Assembly: GCA_019454045.1 (NCBI GenBank)
Contig: SKCR01026748.1
Coordinates: forward strand, 44,088 to 108,087
DNA length: 64,000 nucleotides
DNA from: Zanthoxylum bungeanum
Lineage: Eukaryota; Streptophyta; Magnoliopsida; Sapindales; Rutaceae
Direction: 5' to 3'
Every line of letters begins with the position of its first letter. Position 1 is the stretch's first letter. The notes below the pieces were generated by a model. That model worked only from the letters and a program-made list of their open reading frames with translations, had not been told where the DNA came from and did no database searches. Below, one piece after another: positions 39,011 through 51,478 of this stretch. Made by a program: the position numbers and the translations under genes.

Positions 39011-42000
39011 GCTGCAGTGATCCCAGTCACTTCAAGTTCTCCTTCTCCATAGTTAAGATAGCATCTTTAGTTCTCAGAGATACTAACAGATGTTCTTAAC
39101 ATCAATCCAGTGACTATCACTTGGATTGACCCGATTGTGACTCCATATGCTCGAAGCATATGAGACACCAATACAAGTACATTTTAAATGTACAATTTCC
39201 AGAGAGTGTTAACAACTCCAATCTATCACAGTAGATCTTTATTCCTTGAATAAAGGTTGTTACTCCCAGAATTCTACGGAGAATTTCTATTAAAGAATAT
39301 CTATGAAAGCCAAGCTTTCACCAATTGCTTTATGGGAATTTCACTGTCAGTGCGCCTCTCACTAACCTCCTTATATACACAAGAATTATTTCGTTTTGAG
39401 TTAAATCATAAACCATTATGATTATTTCAAAACGTCAGTTCCAAGAACCTTATGCTTGCTTCAATCCAAACATGGATTGAATAATCCGCAAACCTTGTTT
39501 GTCGGTTATACAAAATCGTCAGAATGTTATAAACATTCTCCAAAAGGTTTCCTTTTCAGGAAAGCGATTTTGATTTGTAACTGACATATTTCATAAATGA
39601 AATATACAGTTATCAACAAGCATCTTCAAAATGGATTTACCATGGCAACAGGTAAAAGGTTGAACCGTTATTAACACAATGTTGATAACGATACCTTTCC
39701 GTCAAAAGCCTAGCTTTGTACGTTGGTATGTTGCCATCCATGTATGTCTTCTTTGAAGACGTTAAATGTACCATAGGCACAATGCCTTATGGTACAACAA
39801 CTAGTATCCAAAATAGTTGTTATACATGGAATCCATTTCGGATTCATGGCACTTTGCCGTAACAGAGAGTCGATACCTTGTATCACTTCCTCTAAACGTA
39901 GTCGGATGGTATACCTCCATAAGATTGACATCTTAATGAGGTTAGATCAGAAACCCATACCCTAGGTTGTTTTCTGACTCTATCCGATCTACTAGTTTCT
40001 TGTGTATTTGAAGATTAATGGTACAGATTCATCATTGATGAATTGTTTGTGTTCCATTAAGGACTTCGTGCTTTGAATAGTATTACTCCGATTTTCATCG
40101 AGTATCACTATCCTCCCACTGACCACTGCATATCGTTATTCCTCTCAGGAAAACCGCATGGTGAGCAACAATCATATTGTTCTCATGTGAGATTTACAAG
40201 TACTATACTTAAGGTTTCCCTTAGGATAACCTATATTGGCACTTATCCAATTGGGGTTTTAGTTTGGTATCATCCAAACGTTATGCCTGGCATACCCAAA
40301 TTATTAGGAGTAAGAAACCCCGTTTCTTTCCTGTTCATATCCTATATGATATCTGTCAAACAGATTTATATGGAACCTTATTCTAAATAAGTTTTGCACT
40401 GTTAATACATATCCTGTTTGAAGGAAATGATAGCTCAGAGCGACTCGTGATAAACCTTATCATGTCCAACAAAATTCGGTTTTAGTTCGGACACACCGTC
40501 TAACTGACGTGTCTCGTTTAATTGTGTCCTAGACAACAATGCCATAAATAAGTCTCTATTGATCAAATCAATTTGAGCTATTTATTTGTCATTTATATGT
40601 TTGAGATTTTATTATATTCAAAATATAAATTCTGTTATTTACATCTAATGTATTTATCTCAGTATCATCTTTATATAATAAAACACTTTAGTGTTTTAGA
40701 ATATAAAGGTTCACCCGCAGTGGGTTAAACACTGATAAAGAGATAATGTTTCTAGTCAAACTAGTTACATTATAACAGTTCCTAATTTAAGTACCACCCA
40801 AAGGTAGTTCCTAAACTTAGGTATCTACGGTCGAAACAGCGACTTTTGTCCCGTTTCCGATTCGCAGAGTAATCTCAGCTTGAAGTCAGTATCCTGCTCA
40901 AAGCAGATTCTGAACATCAATACATATATATTATGTACCACACTAAGTATCTAATTTCAATACTAGCTGTGAACATAACTAAGACAAACATTTTTAAAGT
41001 TAGAGCCTCGCCCTTTCTTTAATTCCTTCGTGTCTTCCATATCCAAATGGTAGTCACTTTGGGATATGTCAATTATCCTTTTCAATATTTTAGGAACCTT
41101 AGGCCAAGCCTTGGGTTTTTAGAATATCGAAACGATGTGCACCTCGTGCTACATCCCCAATTGCAAACTTTGACTTTATCTCCTCTAGAATAGTCAATTA
41201 ATTCTTCAAGAATTATAAATTGCAATTTTAATACTTCTTAAATCAAAAAATTAGATTTATGACAAGTATATTAAATTAAGCATTAAAGTCATCATCACAT
41301 GAATCTTCCAAAGATTTTATGCTCTACTTATATTGCTTAATTTTGGGCTTAAGGTATAATGAGTTATTTTATCAAATAAAGTAACCTATTATTTATTCCC
41401 AATTTGAAAATTAAATCATTTAAAATATTTTAATCCCAGATTATATTTTAAATATCCAACTTTTCAATTTCTTATCTTGATTACAATAGTCCAACTATTT
41501 AACAACGATTAGTGGTACTATATATATATAATGATTATAATAGTCCAACTATATAATCAAATATAATCCAAATTAATTAACCTCAATTACATTGATTACT
41601 ATAATCCAATTATAAAATCAACTGTAAACTGAAATTAATTAATTCAAATATATTGATTAATATAATCCAATTATATATAATCAAGTATAATACAGTCCAA
41701 CTGTTTATTAAAACAACAATTTAAATATTAGTCTAACTAACATTGAATCTAATGACGACGAAATAATTAAATGAGCGTGTTTAGCGAGTATTCGAACGAA
41801 TGTTGCAAATTCAATACTTGCCTCCCACTATTTTTCGTCGAGCTCTAACCCTCTGTGGAGTACTCGGGAAACCGCGTTTCCTAGTGGGCTAGGATCCCGT
41901 TAAATAACACACAACCTTGACTTTGGCCAATAAAAGTTGTATGCTATTTAACTTAGGTAGATCTCTATGATCAATTGGATCTCATCCAATTCCTAGATCC

Positions 42001-44294
42001 GGTTAGGTGGACATCCAAGTCCGAAACATATGTATAATGTCAATGTATCCATTACATTTTCCTAACCCTATCCTCTGAATCATCTAGGCCTTGGCTTTGG
42101 CCAAAAACAAACCTAATGATTCCAGTTAAGCGGGACCCATTGACGAGGAAAGTTTCGTAATCAATGTCATTGGACAAAAAGTGATCTTGACTTTGGCCAA
42201 TAAAAATCACGATTTGGACAAGACACCGATATGCAACAAAACTCTCATGATTCAAGTACATCCTTGATTGACAAAGGTCTTGACTTTGGTCAATAAAAAC
42301 CAATGCCAACTTCGGATCTTGAACAAGAATCATTCAATGGAAGGATATTTGCTTAATATAAAACGAGGGTTTTTCGCGTGCAAATTGGCTACCAATTTAA
42401 TTATCTTTGTTAAGGTCTCATCATCATACACCCTTAAACATGCATTCTAAATACATAATAAAGCGAGTATGAAATAAATAATAATGATATGCGGATGGAT
42501 ACTTAACACATTGATCCTAGATCAAATCTCTCCCTTTCTCACTCAAGCTAGCACTTGTACTACTTCTACCCGTTACACTACACTTCTAAAGAAACCTCAT
42601 ATACATAGAGGGGAATAGGTGAGAAGAGAATACAATGAAATAGGAGATAAGGCTGGACACGCAGGTCCAATTAATAAATCAAATTTATTACAATTTCCAA
42701 AATCGCCCCACCCGGCTAATATCCATCCGATATACATTATTCAAACATCACAACCATGTATTCATACAAGCATGTTATCAATCAATCAATCAAATTAATT
42801 AATCTTGATAATAGTGATCATCCAATGTTCAAACAAAGATTTGATTTTGTTCGAGTCAAACTCGTATTGCGAACACGTACTCAAAGTACGATTTCTACTA
42901 ATTAAATTAAATTACATGATTAAATCCAATTTAATACGTATTTAATTCTAATTCATTATTTAATTCCAAATTAATATTACACTTTATTAAAATAACCTTT
43001 ACGACTTAAATTCCAAATTTAATCGTTACGGGTCTCAAAGCCCGATTAATATCCAATATTAATTAATTAAAGTCCAATGGGCTTTTAATTAATTTCTTGA
43101 GGCGTGGACTTTTGGTCAACGGGTCAAACCCGCAACCAAAGTCCAATCCGGGAGTTACCCCATAAGCCTTTAAATTAATTTTGGCCCATTAGGCCCAATT
43201 AAATAATTAAGGTCCATTAAGTCATAATTGGACCTTTTGAATTCGGTTTTGGGCCTAATTGGATCCAACCAATTTTGCCTAAACCCAACTTTGTTACAAC
43301 AAAGCTCAAAAGCCCAATTACAACCTAACAAGCCCAATTTCCAAAATCAAGCCCAAATTAATTAACTTATAAAATTCCAAATTTCACAATTAATTAACCT
43401 AAGTGTAATACACAATCAATTACCCAATTAACATTTCTAAAACATCAATTAGCCTAACTAATCATGCACTTTAACAACCAAATAGTGTCCAACACAATTC
43501 AATTAAAATCAAACCCAATTTACATGCTTTCAAGTCTCGGCAATTAAGGGTTTTTCAATTCGATTCGGTTTCAATCCAATTGAATCCACAATCATCATTT
43601 CCCAAATCAGTTTAACTCATCCAATGAATCAAACAACAAAAATCACATGAATTTCATGTTCATAAGATTCGGCCAAGCCACTTTAAAAGGGAAAAAATGT
43701 TCTAAATCAAAATTCAATCCAATTGAACTTCAAAACAACATTAACCAATTGTTTTAAGTCATCCAATGATCAAACAAAACAAAATTACCAAGACATTAGG
43801 GTTATGCAATTTTCGGCCAAGCCTTCAATTTGGGGAAAATTGAATCCAATCCAATTTCACGAAATTGATCACACACAATCTCAATTAAACATGTTCTAAG
43901 CATACTTAAACATCCAATTCAATTAAAACATGCTCAAACAAATTTTACCCAATTTCAAGTTTCATGTTCAACCTAAAGAATTGGGGAAAATTGATCTAAT
44001 CCAATTTTCTTGAAATTGATCATGCACAACTTCAATTCAACCTCATTCAAGCATACTTCATCAAACAATTCAACCAAATCATGCCTAAATCGAGTTTACC
44101 CAAATCAAAGTTTTGACCAAAAATAAGCAAATTGGGGAAAATCAATCCAATCAATTTTTTATCAAATTGATTACATATAACTCAATTTCAATCAAATATA
44201 AGCATTCTTAAAGAATCAATTTGTCAGAATCAAGCTAAAATCAAAAAGCCCCAAATTTGCTCAAGAACCCTAATTCGGTTTTCATGCATCAAAA
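39011..44294 (-). other. LARD2 interior, no intact gene
   Basis: AT-rich, only chance ORFs under 110 codons. Noted structure: the purine-tract-like motif tgcctcccactattttt at 41819-41835 (also in LARD1), four CTTGACTTTGGCCAATAAAA-like repeats at 41916-42298, and long stretches of AATTGAATCC / CAATTTCC-type low-complexity sequence at 43300-44250. Further pol decay may be hidden here. Confidence 0.6.
41916..42298. repeat. Four dispersed CTTGACTTTGGCCAATAAAA repeats
   Basis: Copies at 41916-41935 and 42186-42205 (identical 20-mers), and variants near 42089-42107 and 42279-42298. The last three are spaced about 95 bp apart. They look like remains of a longer-period tandem repeat inside LARD2. 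Confidence 0.8.
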
Positions 44295-44307
44295 GCTCAA
44301 GATACCA
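44295..44307 (-). other. LARD2 primer-binding site
   Basis: Minus strand TGGTATCTTGAGC one base inside the LTR at 44309. The first seven bases agree with the tRNA-Met-type site of LARD1 (TGGTATCAGAGC), then it differs. Confidence 0.7.
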
Positions 44308-44308
44308 T

Positions 44309-46446
44309 TGTAGGAGTTCAATCAAGTCCCAAAGATCACAAATCATGCATAAAAACGAGTTGAATACACAAAGGAGTAAGGCGGAATTTACTCACATTGA
44401 TTGGTTGCATGCAGTTGAAGATGAAAAACGCACTGCCCTCTCCATGCGCGACAGTGAGCTGCTCGGTGGTGGACTGCACGGGGTGGGTGCTGTTTCTTCA
44501 TCTTCTATTCGGCCATGGATGAACCTCCATGGAACTCCAAGCTCCAAGCTTCACAAGGTGATTCCTTTCACGAAATCACTTCCCTATCACCTATGTATGC
44601 CTCCTAGGTGTGCTAGCACTAATCATCTTCTTAGATTTGCTTCTCAAAAATTCGGTGGAACCAGAATTTTGAAGAACAAGAATCGGTTTCCAAAACCGTG
44701 AGGGAGAAGAAGAGAAAAAGAGAGGGAGAGGAAGTTCACGTGAAACCGTGAAAGATAAGAGAGAAAAGGCAAATGGTTTTTTACTTATATTTATATTTTA
44801 TTTCCAAAATAAAATCAAATACAAAAGCCTTTTCATTTACCAAGTACAAAAGTCAAAAAAAGCAAAAGGCTTTCATCATTTCAACTTTTACTTTAAGTCA
44901 CATCACATCACTTTATAAAGTGACATGTTGTCAAGTCACATCACTCAAAGTGACAATTGATTTGACAATTGACGCGACTAACGATTTGACGCTTGATGTG
45001 ACTCGCGTGCCGCGCTCGAATTCGAAATGCGAATGCGCTCGCAATCACTCTCGGGCTCGGTTCGCTAATTCCAAATTAACGAATTTTCCGTCGCGTCGTA
45101 ATTAAGTGATTACGCCTAGCGAATTCACTATCACGTCGCTAACGAATTAATTCTAAATTAATTCGTTCGCCCGAATTAAAATCTAATTTTAATTCAGCGT
45201 CGAAATCCAATTTCGATTAATATATCGAATATATTAATTTATCGATAATTCCAAATTAATCGTTCTCTATCTTTAATTAATATTTTATCCCAGATAAAAT
45301 ATCTCCGCAAATAATCCAGATTAATTTTCTCTCTCATCGAATTAATCCCAGATTAATTCTATCTCTCTCTTCTAATTAATCCCAGATTAATCAAAGTGCG
45401 AGTCATACGTCATCGGTGAATCTTCAGGAAGCGACCCATGAGATCTCCGGATATGTTGGCAGTAAATACGATCGTCGGACTGTCCGAACACGTAAGTACC
45501 TCGTACTACGTTTATATCGATTTACAAGACAAGGTTGGCTTCTAGCAAAGCGCCATGCCTACCCAATTCTCCAGAAATATTCTTACAGGAATATATAGAT
45601 CTGTATCAGCGTAGTATACCGTAGTATTGTGTATATCGGTCCAGTATCGGATAATCACGTGCTAGGGCTGGGGCTGGATAAGTGTCTGCCCCGTCCGAAG
45701 CACATGTCGGATGTCTGGTAACATAGTCTCTGTAATCGGATATTTATGACCTGGTCATAATATCCCGATGGTTGCGCAACACTTAAGAGCACTAGTACCG
45801 TATCCTGCGTGACATCATCTCCAATATGACTGAAGTGACACTTCCGTCTTGACATCACAACCAATACTCTACGACTCTCTGATAAACCCAGAAGTGGTGT
45901 ACACAGAACCGGTTAAAGCCCCCTACCACCAAGACCAAAGTTTATCGATTATCGTAAGTATTAGCGGTGCAAGTCTCAGGTTAAGACTATACACACCTAC
46001 CTTGATTTCGGCCTCCCATAGACACATAGTCATAATACCAATGGGATTCCGAGGGGTCTATCCAGAGCGAAGCTGTTTCCCGTACCATCGGTGAAACACG
46101 ACCTCCTATCGCACTTGCATAAGTATCCAATACTTATATATATGAGAACTATGTCGTTGTGCCCTCACAACGCACACAAGTGCAATACTAGCCTATTCCG
46201 CATTATCGATGTCCAGTCTCGATAATACTACGGCTAGGGATATTTAATGATTAATCCTTTGTGGACTGATACTGTCTCATATCATCTCAATCCAGGAACT
46301 AATCATAGGGACCTCTCTTCATTTATATATCTATGGTGATCTAATCACAAATGATGAGAGTGCAATTTCCTTATTACATAGTTAATTTGCTACAAAAACA
46401 CAATGATCTGTGCAAATAGTGACGCTATGGGTCATATTATCCAACA
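44309..46446 (-). repeat. LARD2 5' LTR
   Basis: 2,138 bp, almost identical to 36431-38581, differing mainly by 1-4 base indels (for example AATTCATACTC versus AATTTACTC near the start). The small number of differences implies very recent insertion. Confidence 0.92.
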
Positions 46447-46451
46447 TTTCT

Positions 46452-47989
46452 ACACTATTATCCTGGGTCGGATCTGTTATGTTTGGGGTGTCTTTTACTC
46501 CTACCTCCTTACCACACCTAATAGTTATGGCATTAACGCCTTTTACATTCGCACCTCTCTGATCAGCCTGTGCCATGTGTTGCCCTTGAGGATTAGGTTG
46601 AGCTTGGGAAGGGAATTTCCCTTGTTCATTCACACTCAATACGTTGGTTAACTTGGAGATTTGGCTTTTAATCTCCTTGTTGTCCTCAGCTAGCTGAGCT
46701 ATTAAGGATTCAAACTTCTGATTGGTTGATTCAAACTTCTGATTGGTCTTACTTTGAGTTTCCACAAAGGCTTGCAGGGTGTCCTCTAAGGAGTTCCTAG
46801 GGATGGCAGGTGTGTGATACTGAGGTGGGGTACTGTAACTCCTAGGCTGTGGTGTCTGAGTCGACTGATGAGAGTCTTGTTTCCAACTGAAATTGGGATG
46901 GTTTCTCCAACCAGGGTTATAAGTGTCTGAGTACGGTGTGTAGGGTTTCCTATACGTTCCTAATGCATTGCATTGACTCTCATATGGGTCCCTAGTTGTA
47001 GGGCACTCTTGTGTCAAATGATCGGTCCTGTTACAAACAGCAAAAACTTCTTGAGGCTCTAAGTTGGCTACTGTATGCATAGATTTATTGTCCTTAGCTA
47101 GTAAGGTTCCCATTTGTCTGGCTAATAGTTCAACTTTCGCCTTAAGGCTGTCCTCCTCTCTCAAATGGTGTACGCTTCTAATGGGAGGAGTAAGGTGTGT
47201 CCTATCAGTGCTATCCATGGAATTAGGTCCAGTCCAAGTATGAGACTTCTTAGCTAGGTCATCTAGGTACTCGAGGGCCTCATCAGGGTCATTTTGGATA
47301 AACTTGCCGTTACACATTGTCTCAACGAATTGGCGCTCCCTAGGTGTCAATCCATCATAGAAGTAACTAACTAAACGCCAACTCTCAAAACCATGGTGGG
47401 GACAACTAGCTAACAATTCCTTACCTCTCCCATGTTTGGTAAAGGTCTCATTGTCTTTCTGGGAAAAGGTAGAGATTTGTTTTTTAAGGGCATCCGTCTT
47501 GTGGTGTGGGAAATATTTATCAAAGAATGCCCGGGTCATCTCGCCCCACGATCCTATTGACCTAGGTCTTAAAGAGTACAACCAACTCTTAGCTTTGTCC
47601 TTAAGGGAAAAAGGGAAAAACTTAAGTCTGATTGTGTCTGTGGTTCCAAACCGGTCATGGAAAGTCGCTACTACCTCTTCAAACTCTCTAATATGCAAAT
47701 AGGGATTTTCGTTCTCCAAACCATGGAAGGTTGGAAGATACTGTATCATCCCAGGTTTAAAATCTACGGGTGGTGCATTTGGAGGAAACAGGATACACGA
47801 AGGTGTAGCCGTGCGAGTTGGGTGGAGGTACTCTTCAAGAGTCCTCCTAGGTGGCCTCTCGTAATCACTCATTGTGTGTGCACTAGATGTGGATGATGTG
47901 AATAGTGGATTGTCAAACAAACTCTCTGAATCATAATTCTCTTCTTCAGTTCTAACGAACCTACCAAATCTATCCCTACGTCTAGGCAT
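46452..47989 (-). pseudogene. Athila gag, 3' end displaced by LARD2
   Basis: Open from MPRRRDRFGRFVRTEEENY (ATG at 47989; an in-frame upstream ATG lies at 48004) to the LARD2 junction. It has the retrotransposon gag domain: YLPTFHGLENENPYLHIREF, FPFSLKDKAKSWLYSL, and FYDGLTPRERQFVETMCNG. A zinc-knuckle position has FAVCNRTDHLTQEC, in which the first Cys of CCHC is absent. The tail is Gln-rich and has a duplicated TNQKFES motif. The intact length (over 500 codons) shows recent activity; the insertion severs it from protease and RT. Confidence 0.9.
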
Positions 47990-48236
47990 GCAATTTAAGT
48001 TCAAATAATACTAGGGGGAAAAAAATGAATAAAAAAAAAGAATAACCTAAAATTCAAAATCTAAGTAAAACTAAAACAAAAATAGAACAACTAGAATAAA
48101 TACTAAGATAAAAAGAACTAATTAAGAATAAAAACTAAATTACTAAAAGAAAATAAACGAAAATAAATAAATAAAAGGAACGAAGTTACCGCTTCGTTAT
48201 TGACAAAGCAAACCTGGTCCTTTTGCTTGTAAACAG

Positions 48237-48256
48237 TCTCCCCGGCAACGGCGCCA
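48237..48256 (-). other. Athila primer-binding site (tRNA-Asp type)
   Basis: Minus strand TGGCGCCGTTGCCGGGGAGA, beginning a few bases inside the 5' LTR; matches the tRNA-Asp primer site usual for Athila/Tat elements. Between it and gag lies a roughly 240-bp A-rich leader. Confidence 0.88.
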
Positions 48257-48261
48257 AATTT

Positions 48262-49571
48262 TGATTACGCCCAAATATGACTCGCGGTTATCGCAGTACA
48301 GTTGGGGTGTCGATTCCACAGAGAGAAGGTTACAGGAACAAATTTACTTAAACAGAAACGTTAGCAATAACTATTTAAAGGAAAGATTAAATACGATGTA
48401 AATTAACAATTACGAAAGCTTTAAAGATTTTATCAAATGAAGAGAAATAGCAAAGCATCCGGGTTCCCTCTTGTACCTATTACCTATATTCCGTTATCGA
48501 TTCATGTTATTACACAATTGAGGATTTCACGTCCCAAATCAACAATTGGAAGATATTCAATTCTACACCAGTTTAAGTTCTAAGGTAATTGTTATTCAAT
48601 CTTCTCTACGTTTACAACTCACAAGGTTATCGTTACAACCTATCCAACGACGACAATAAACCCTCGGGCAATACTGCAGCAGAGGATCAACTCGCAAAAC
48701 AACCTTAATCTATCAAACCAATTTTACCAACAACACATAGAAAAAGCATGACTGAATCTATATGTAAACTAATAAAATATAGTTCTCAATTAATCAATAG
48801 AATAAAGAGATGAAGAGAATAACAATTATATTAATCGATTAAATTCATTCATGAATCAAATAACAAGAATACAAGAGTTTGGGTACAAGAGTTCGCCCTT
48901 AGCTTTGCTTGGGATATTAGTTCCGCATGCTAGATGAAGAAACAACAGAGATAGATGGAGAAATCATTGGTTCTGATCCCGGGAATTTGCACGGCTCTGT
49001 TTTCTCTTTGGTATTTGTGTAACTAGCCTCTTTTTGTGTTTTGGACGAAGTCTTGTATTTATAGAAGTGTGAAGGTACCATTAGGATTTCAGAAAAACCC
49101 TAAAAACGAAACCTGGAACGCGTGACTTTATCCTGCGCAGCGCCGCGGTGCCAAATTGTCTGGAAAATGTATGGAATTTGTCATTCTGGGGGGCGCCGAG
49201 GCGCCTGGCATCTTCATTGGCGCCTCGGCGCCAACTTTCTTCATTAATGAGGGCGCCATGGCGCCCATGTGCTGGTGAATGACGCCATGGCGCCATGGTC
49301 TCTGACTTATGTATGTGACTTTGGCGCCTCGGCGCCAAAGTTCCCTGCTCATCTCGTGTCTTCCCAAAAGTTCCCAAAATACTTGTAAATATTCCCGGAT
49401 CCATGTATTAATATTCCTACAAACAAAAATCACTAAATCAGCGTAAATAATAACATTTTTTAAATTAATATAACAATAGGAATTATATACTAAAACATAA
49501 AATATATAACTAAATACTAACAATAGGCCTAGATTAGTAATGTTTCAAAGTACATTTTCATGCACTTATCA
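48262..49571 (-). repeat. Athila-like 5' LTR
   Basis: 1,310 bp, matching 29946-31260. TATA box at 49056-49063 (minus strand), GGCGCC array at 49192-49336. Followed on the right by the TSD gggat. Confidence 0.92.
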
Positions 49572-49903
49572 GGGATCCATCGTTTTATTAAGTTACGGAC
49601 CAAACAAAAAGACATAAAATACGAATTTCAATCTTCTATATAAATTGTGATTTGTGTAATAGATATTATCAATTTTTTGAATATATATGCTTGATTTTTG
49701 GATAAAGTAATAGTTTTATTAATATGTTTTTCAATGACTTAAATTTATATTTTAAAAAAATTATTTATTATTCGGGATTCGAGGTCCCTCGAGGATCCCC
49801 TTTTATTATTCAGGCATTTTCATCCCTTCTTCTGAAACAATTACGAGGGAACGTTGAGAGAATAGAAACATCTAAAAATTAACATACACAAATAAGATGA
49901 TGT

Positions 49904-50514
49904 TGTTGTAAATTCTCTAAATATAGAGTATGGATGAAAGAGGGTCATGTCCCTTGAGTAGTGCCATATGGGGAAGGCACTAACATATATGGACATGTCC
50001 TCTAAAATTGAAAGAACATACCTTTAGGCTCAAAAGGGTTTAAGGAATGAGTATAACCCTTAAGAGGGTTACACCCCAAATCAAATGGTGCCTTTGAGGC
50101 ACTCTTCCATGTCTTTATAAATGGGTTTCTTGTTCATTCAAATGATCCAGAAAATCACAAGTCTTGAGTCACATCATTTTTGTTTTGGAGTCAAGAGAGA
50201 GATTTCACCATTATTCTAGTTCAATATCTTGTTAAGGAGTGTCCCTTCAACAAGAGGAATCCACGTAATCCTGGGAGGACGTTAGCCACAAAATCCGTAG
50301 AGCACCGAGACGGGGCTAATAAATTCTTAAGGACAGAGACAACTCGACTTGGACTTAAAGTTTCAATATCTTCTTCGTTTTCCAGATTTTTCTCTAAATT
50401 TTAGGATTTATATTTAATATTGATATGTTAGTGTAAATTTATTTTCCATAATTATGTTCTGATTTTGATTTGTTTGATGCATGTTGATTTCGATTAATTA
50501 CTTATTACACAATA
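49904..50514 (+). repeat. Solo LTR of the copia A/B family
   Basis: Begins TGTTGTAAATTCTCTAAA like the copia B LTR and follows it throughout, including TTCAACAAGAGGAATCC, CCTGGGAGGACGTTAGCC and TAGAGCACCGAGACGGGGC. It ends ACACAATA instead of ...CA. Flanked by gatgt at 49899-49903 and 50515-50519. No internal sequence on either side, so the element was lost by recombination between its LTRs. Confidence 0.85.
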
Positions 50515-50558
50515 GATGTCAATCCCCTTTCATCCCTATCGCCATCCGTAGTCAGCTC

Positions 50559-51030
50559 TTACTTTGTCGACTAATACATTTTCTGCCCCAGTTCGCCATC
50601 AAATAATTAAAAATGTTAACTGCAAGTATATTTTTAACATAAATAAAATTATATATCACGTGTATTGAATCGTGATTATAAAATTTTACAAAATTTAAGA
50701 TTTCTTTCTTTTTATTCAATATCAAAACATTTAAAAAAATCAAGTGCAATTATTTTTTAACATAAATAAAATTACACATGAACCTTTGGATACTTTGTTT
50801 TAATTGGAAAAAAAAAAAACACATTTGCCTTGCCCTGATGCGGATCCTGAACTGCCCGGACTGGGAGCCCAATCTTTTCATAATTCGTTACAGAATGGGC
50901 CGAGGCCTGGTATCATTGTAATCCGGGTCCTCTATTTCCCAGCCTTTGCTTCCCAAATGCGAAACGCCAGCACCCTTCTATTCTATTGTCTCGTTCATGT
51001 TCTACAGCTTGACCGGACCCCAGTCTACTT
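50559..51030. other. Unassigned DNA between solo LTR and copia B
   Basis: AT-rich, with a repeated TTTTTAACATAAATAAAATTA near 50630 and 50754, then a more GC-balanced 200 bp (50820-51030). No gene seen. Confidence 0.4.
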
Positions 51031-51035
51031 GCTAC

Positions 51036-51478
51036 TGTTGTAAATTCTCTAAATATATAATATGAGTGTAGGAGGATCATGTCATTTGAGTTGTGCCTTA
51101 TGGGAAAGACACAAATATGTATGGACATGTCCTCTTAAATGAAAGGATGAAACTCTAGGCCTAAAAGAGCATTAAAGGGTACCCTCAAAGGCACCATTCC
51201 GTGCCTATTTAAAGAGGTTTTGGGTTATTCTTAGGATATATAGAAAAACATATAAGTCTTCATTGTCTAGGAAAATCAGTTAAAGTCAAGAGAGTTTCCA
51301 TCATTTGTCTTTGTTCGAATTCTTGTGTAAGGAGTGCCCATTCAACAAGAAGCATCCGAGTAATCCTGGGAGAATGTTAGTCACAAAACCATCCGTAGAG
51401 CACCGAGGCGGGGCTAATAAGTTCTTAAGGACAGAGGCAACTCGACTTGGATTCTGTTTCATCATCATCATCAAGTTT
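51036..51478 (+). repeat. copia B 5' LTR, truncated
   Basis: Follows the 3' LTR (60721 on) up to CATCATCATCAAGTTT and then diverges abruptly, losing the last 120 bases or so, the primer site and gag. Confidence 0.85.

Larger units (their letters stand above)
36431..46446 (-). mobile_element. LARD2: young non-autonomous copia-type element
   Basis: About 10 kb inside the Athila gag-pol. TSD tttct at 36426-36430 and 46447-46451. LTRs 36431-38581 and 44309-46446. Minus orientation: primer site TGGTATCTTGAGC beside the right LTR, purine tract CCAAGTGGGAGAT beside the left LTR. The LTRs are nearly identical, yet the 5.7-kb interior holds only a broken RNase H remnant. Its proteins must have come from another element. 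Confidence 0.9.
29946..49571 (-). mobile_element. Athila-like Ty3/gypsy element carrying a nested element
   Basis: Complete structure on the minus strand: LTRs 48262-49571 and 29946-31260, TSD gggat at 29941-29945 and 49572-49576, primer site for tRNA-Asp at 48237-48256, polypurine tract at 31261-31276. Order of genes: gag, protease, reverse transcriptase, RNase H, integrase. Without the 10-kb LARD2 insertion it is about 9.6 kb. Integrase and RT sequence and the tRNA-Asp primer place it with the Athila/Tat lineage; Athila is favoured by the integrase wording. LTRs are nearly identical, yet pol has several frameshifts. The interval 31277-32590 has no recognisable envelope-like gene. Confidence 0.9.
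27854..50550. mobile_element. Old hAT-like element, exploded by nested insertions
   Basis: Left end TAGGGATGGCTC and right end GGCGATGGCG-type (plus strand GCCATCCGTA at 50541-50550) are inverted repeats matching at 9 of the first 10 positions. The flanks atcaactc (27846-27853) and gtcagctc (50551-50558) agree at 6 of 8 and can be an aged 8-bp TSD. Own sequence would be about 27854-28260, 29750-29945, 49577-49903 and 50520-50550, rich in GGGGATCC-like and AT-rich segments. The rest is later insertion. Non-coding. Confidence 0.5.

Noticed and set aside
44345..44701. 118-codon ORF at the start of the LARD2 LTR
   Set aside because: The matching LTR has it broken by small indels (36481-36850), so it is not maintained as coding.
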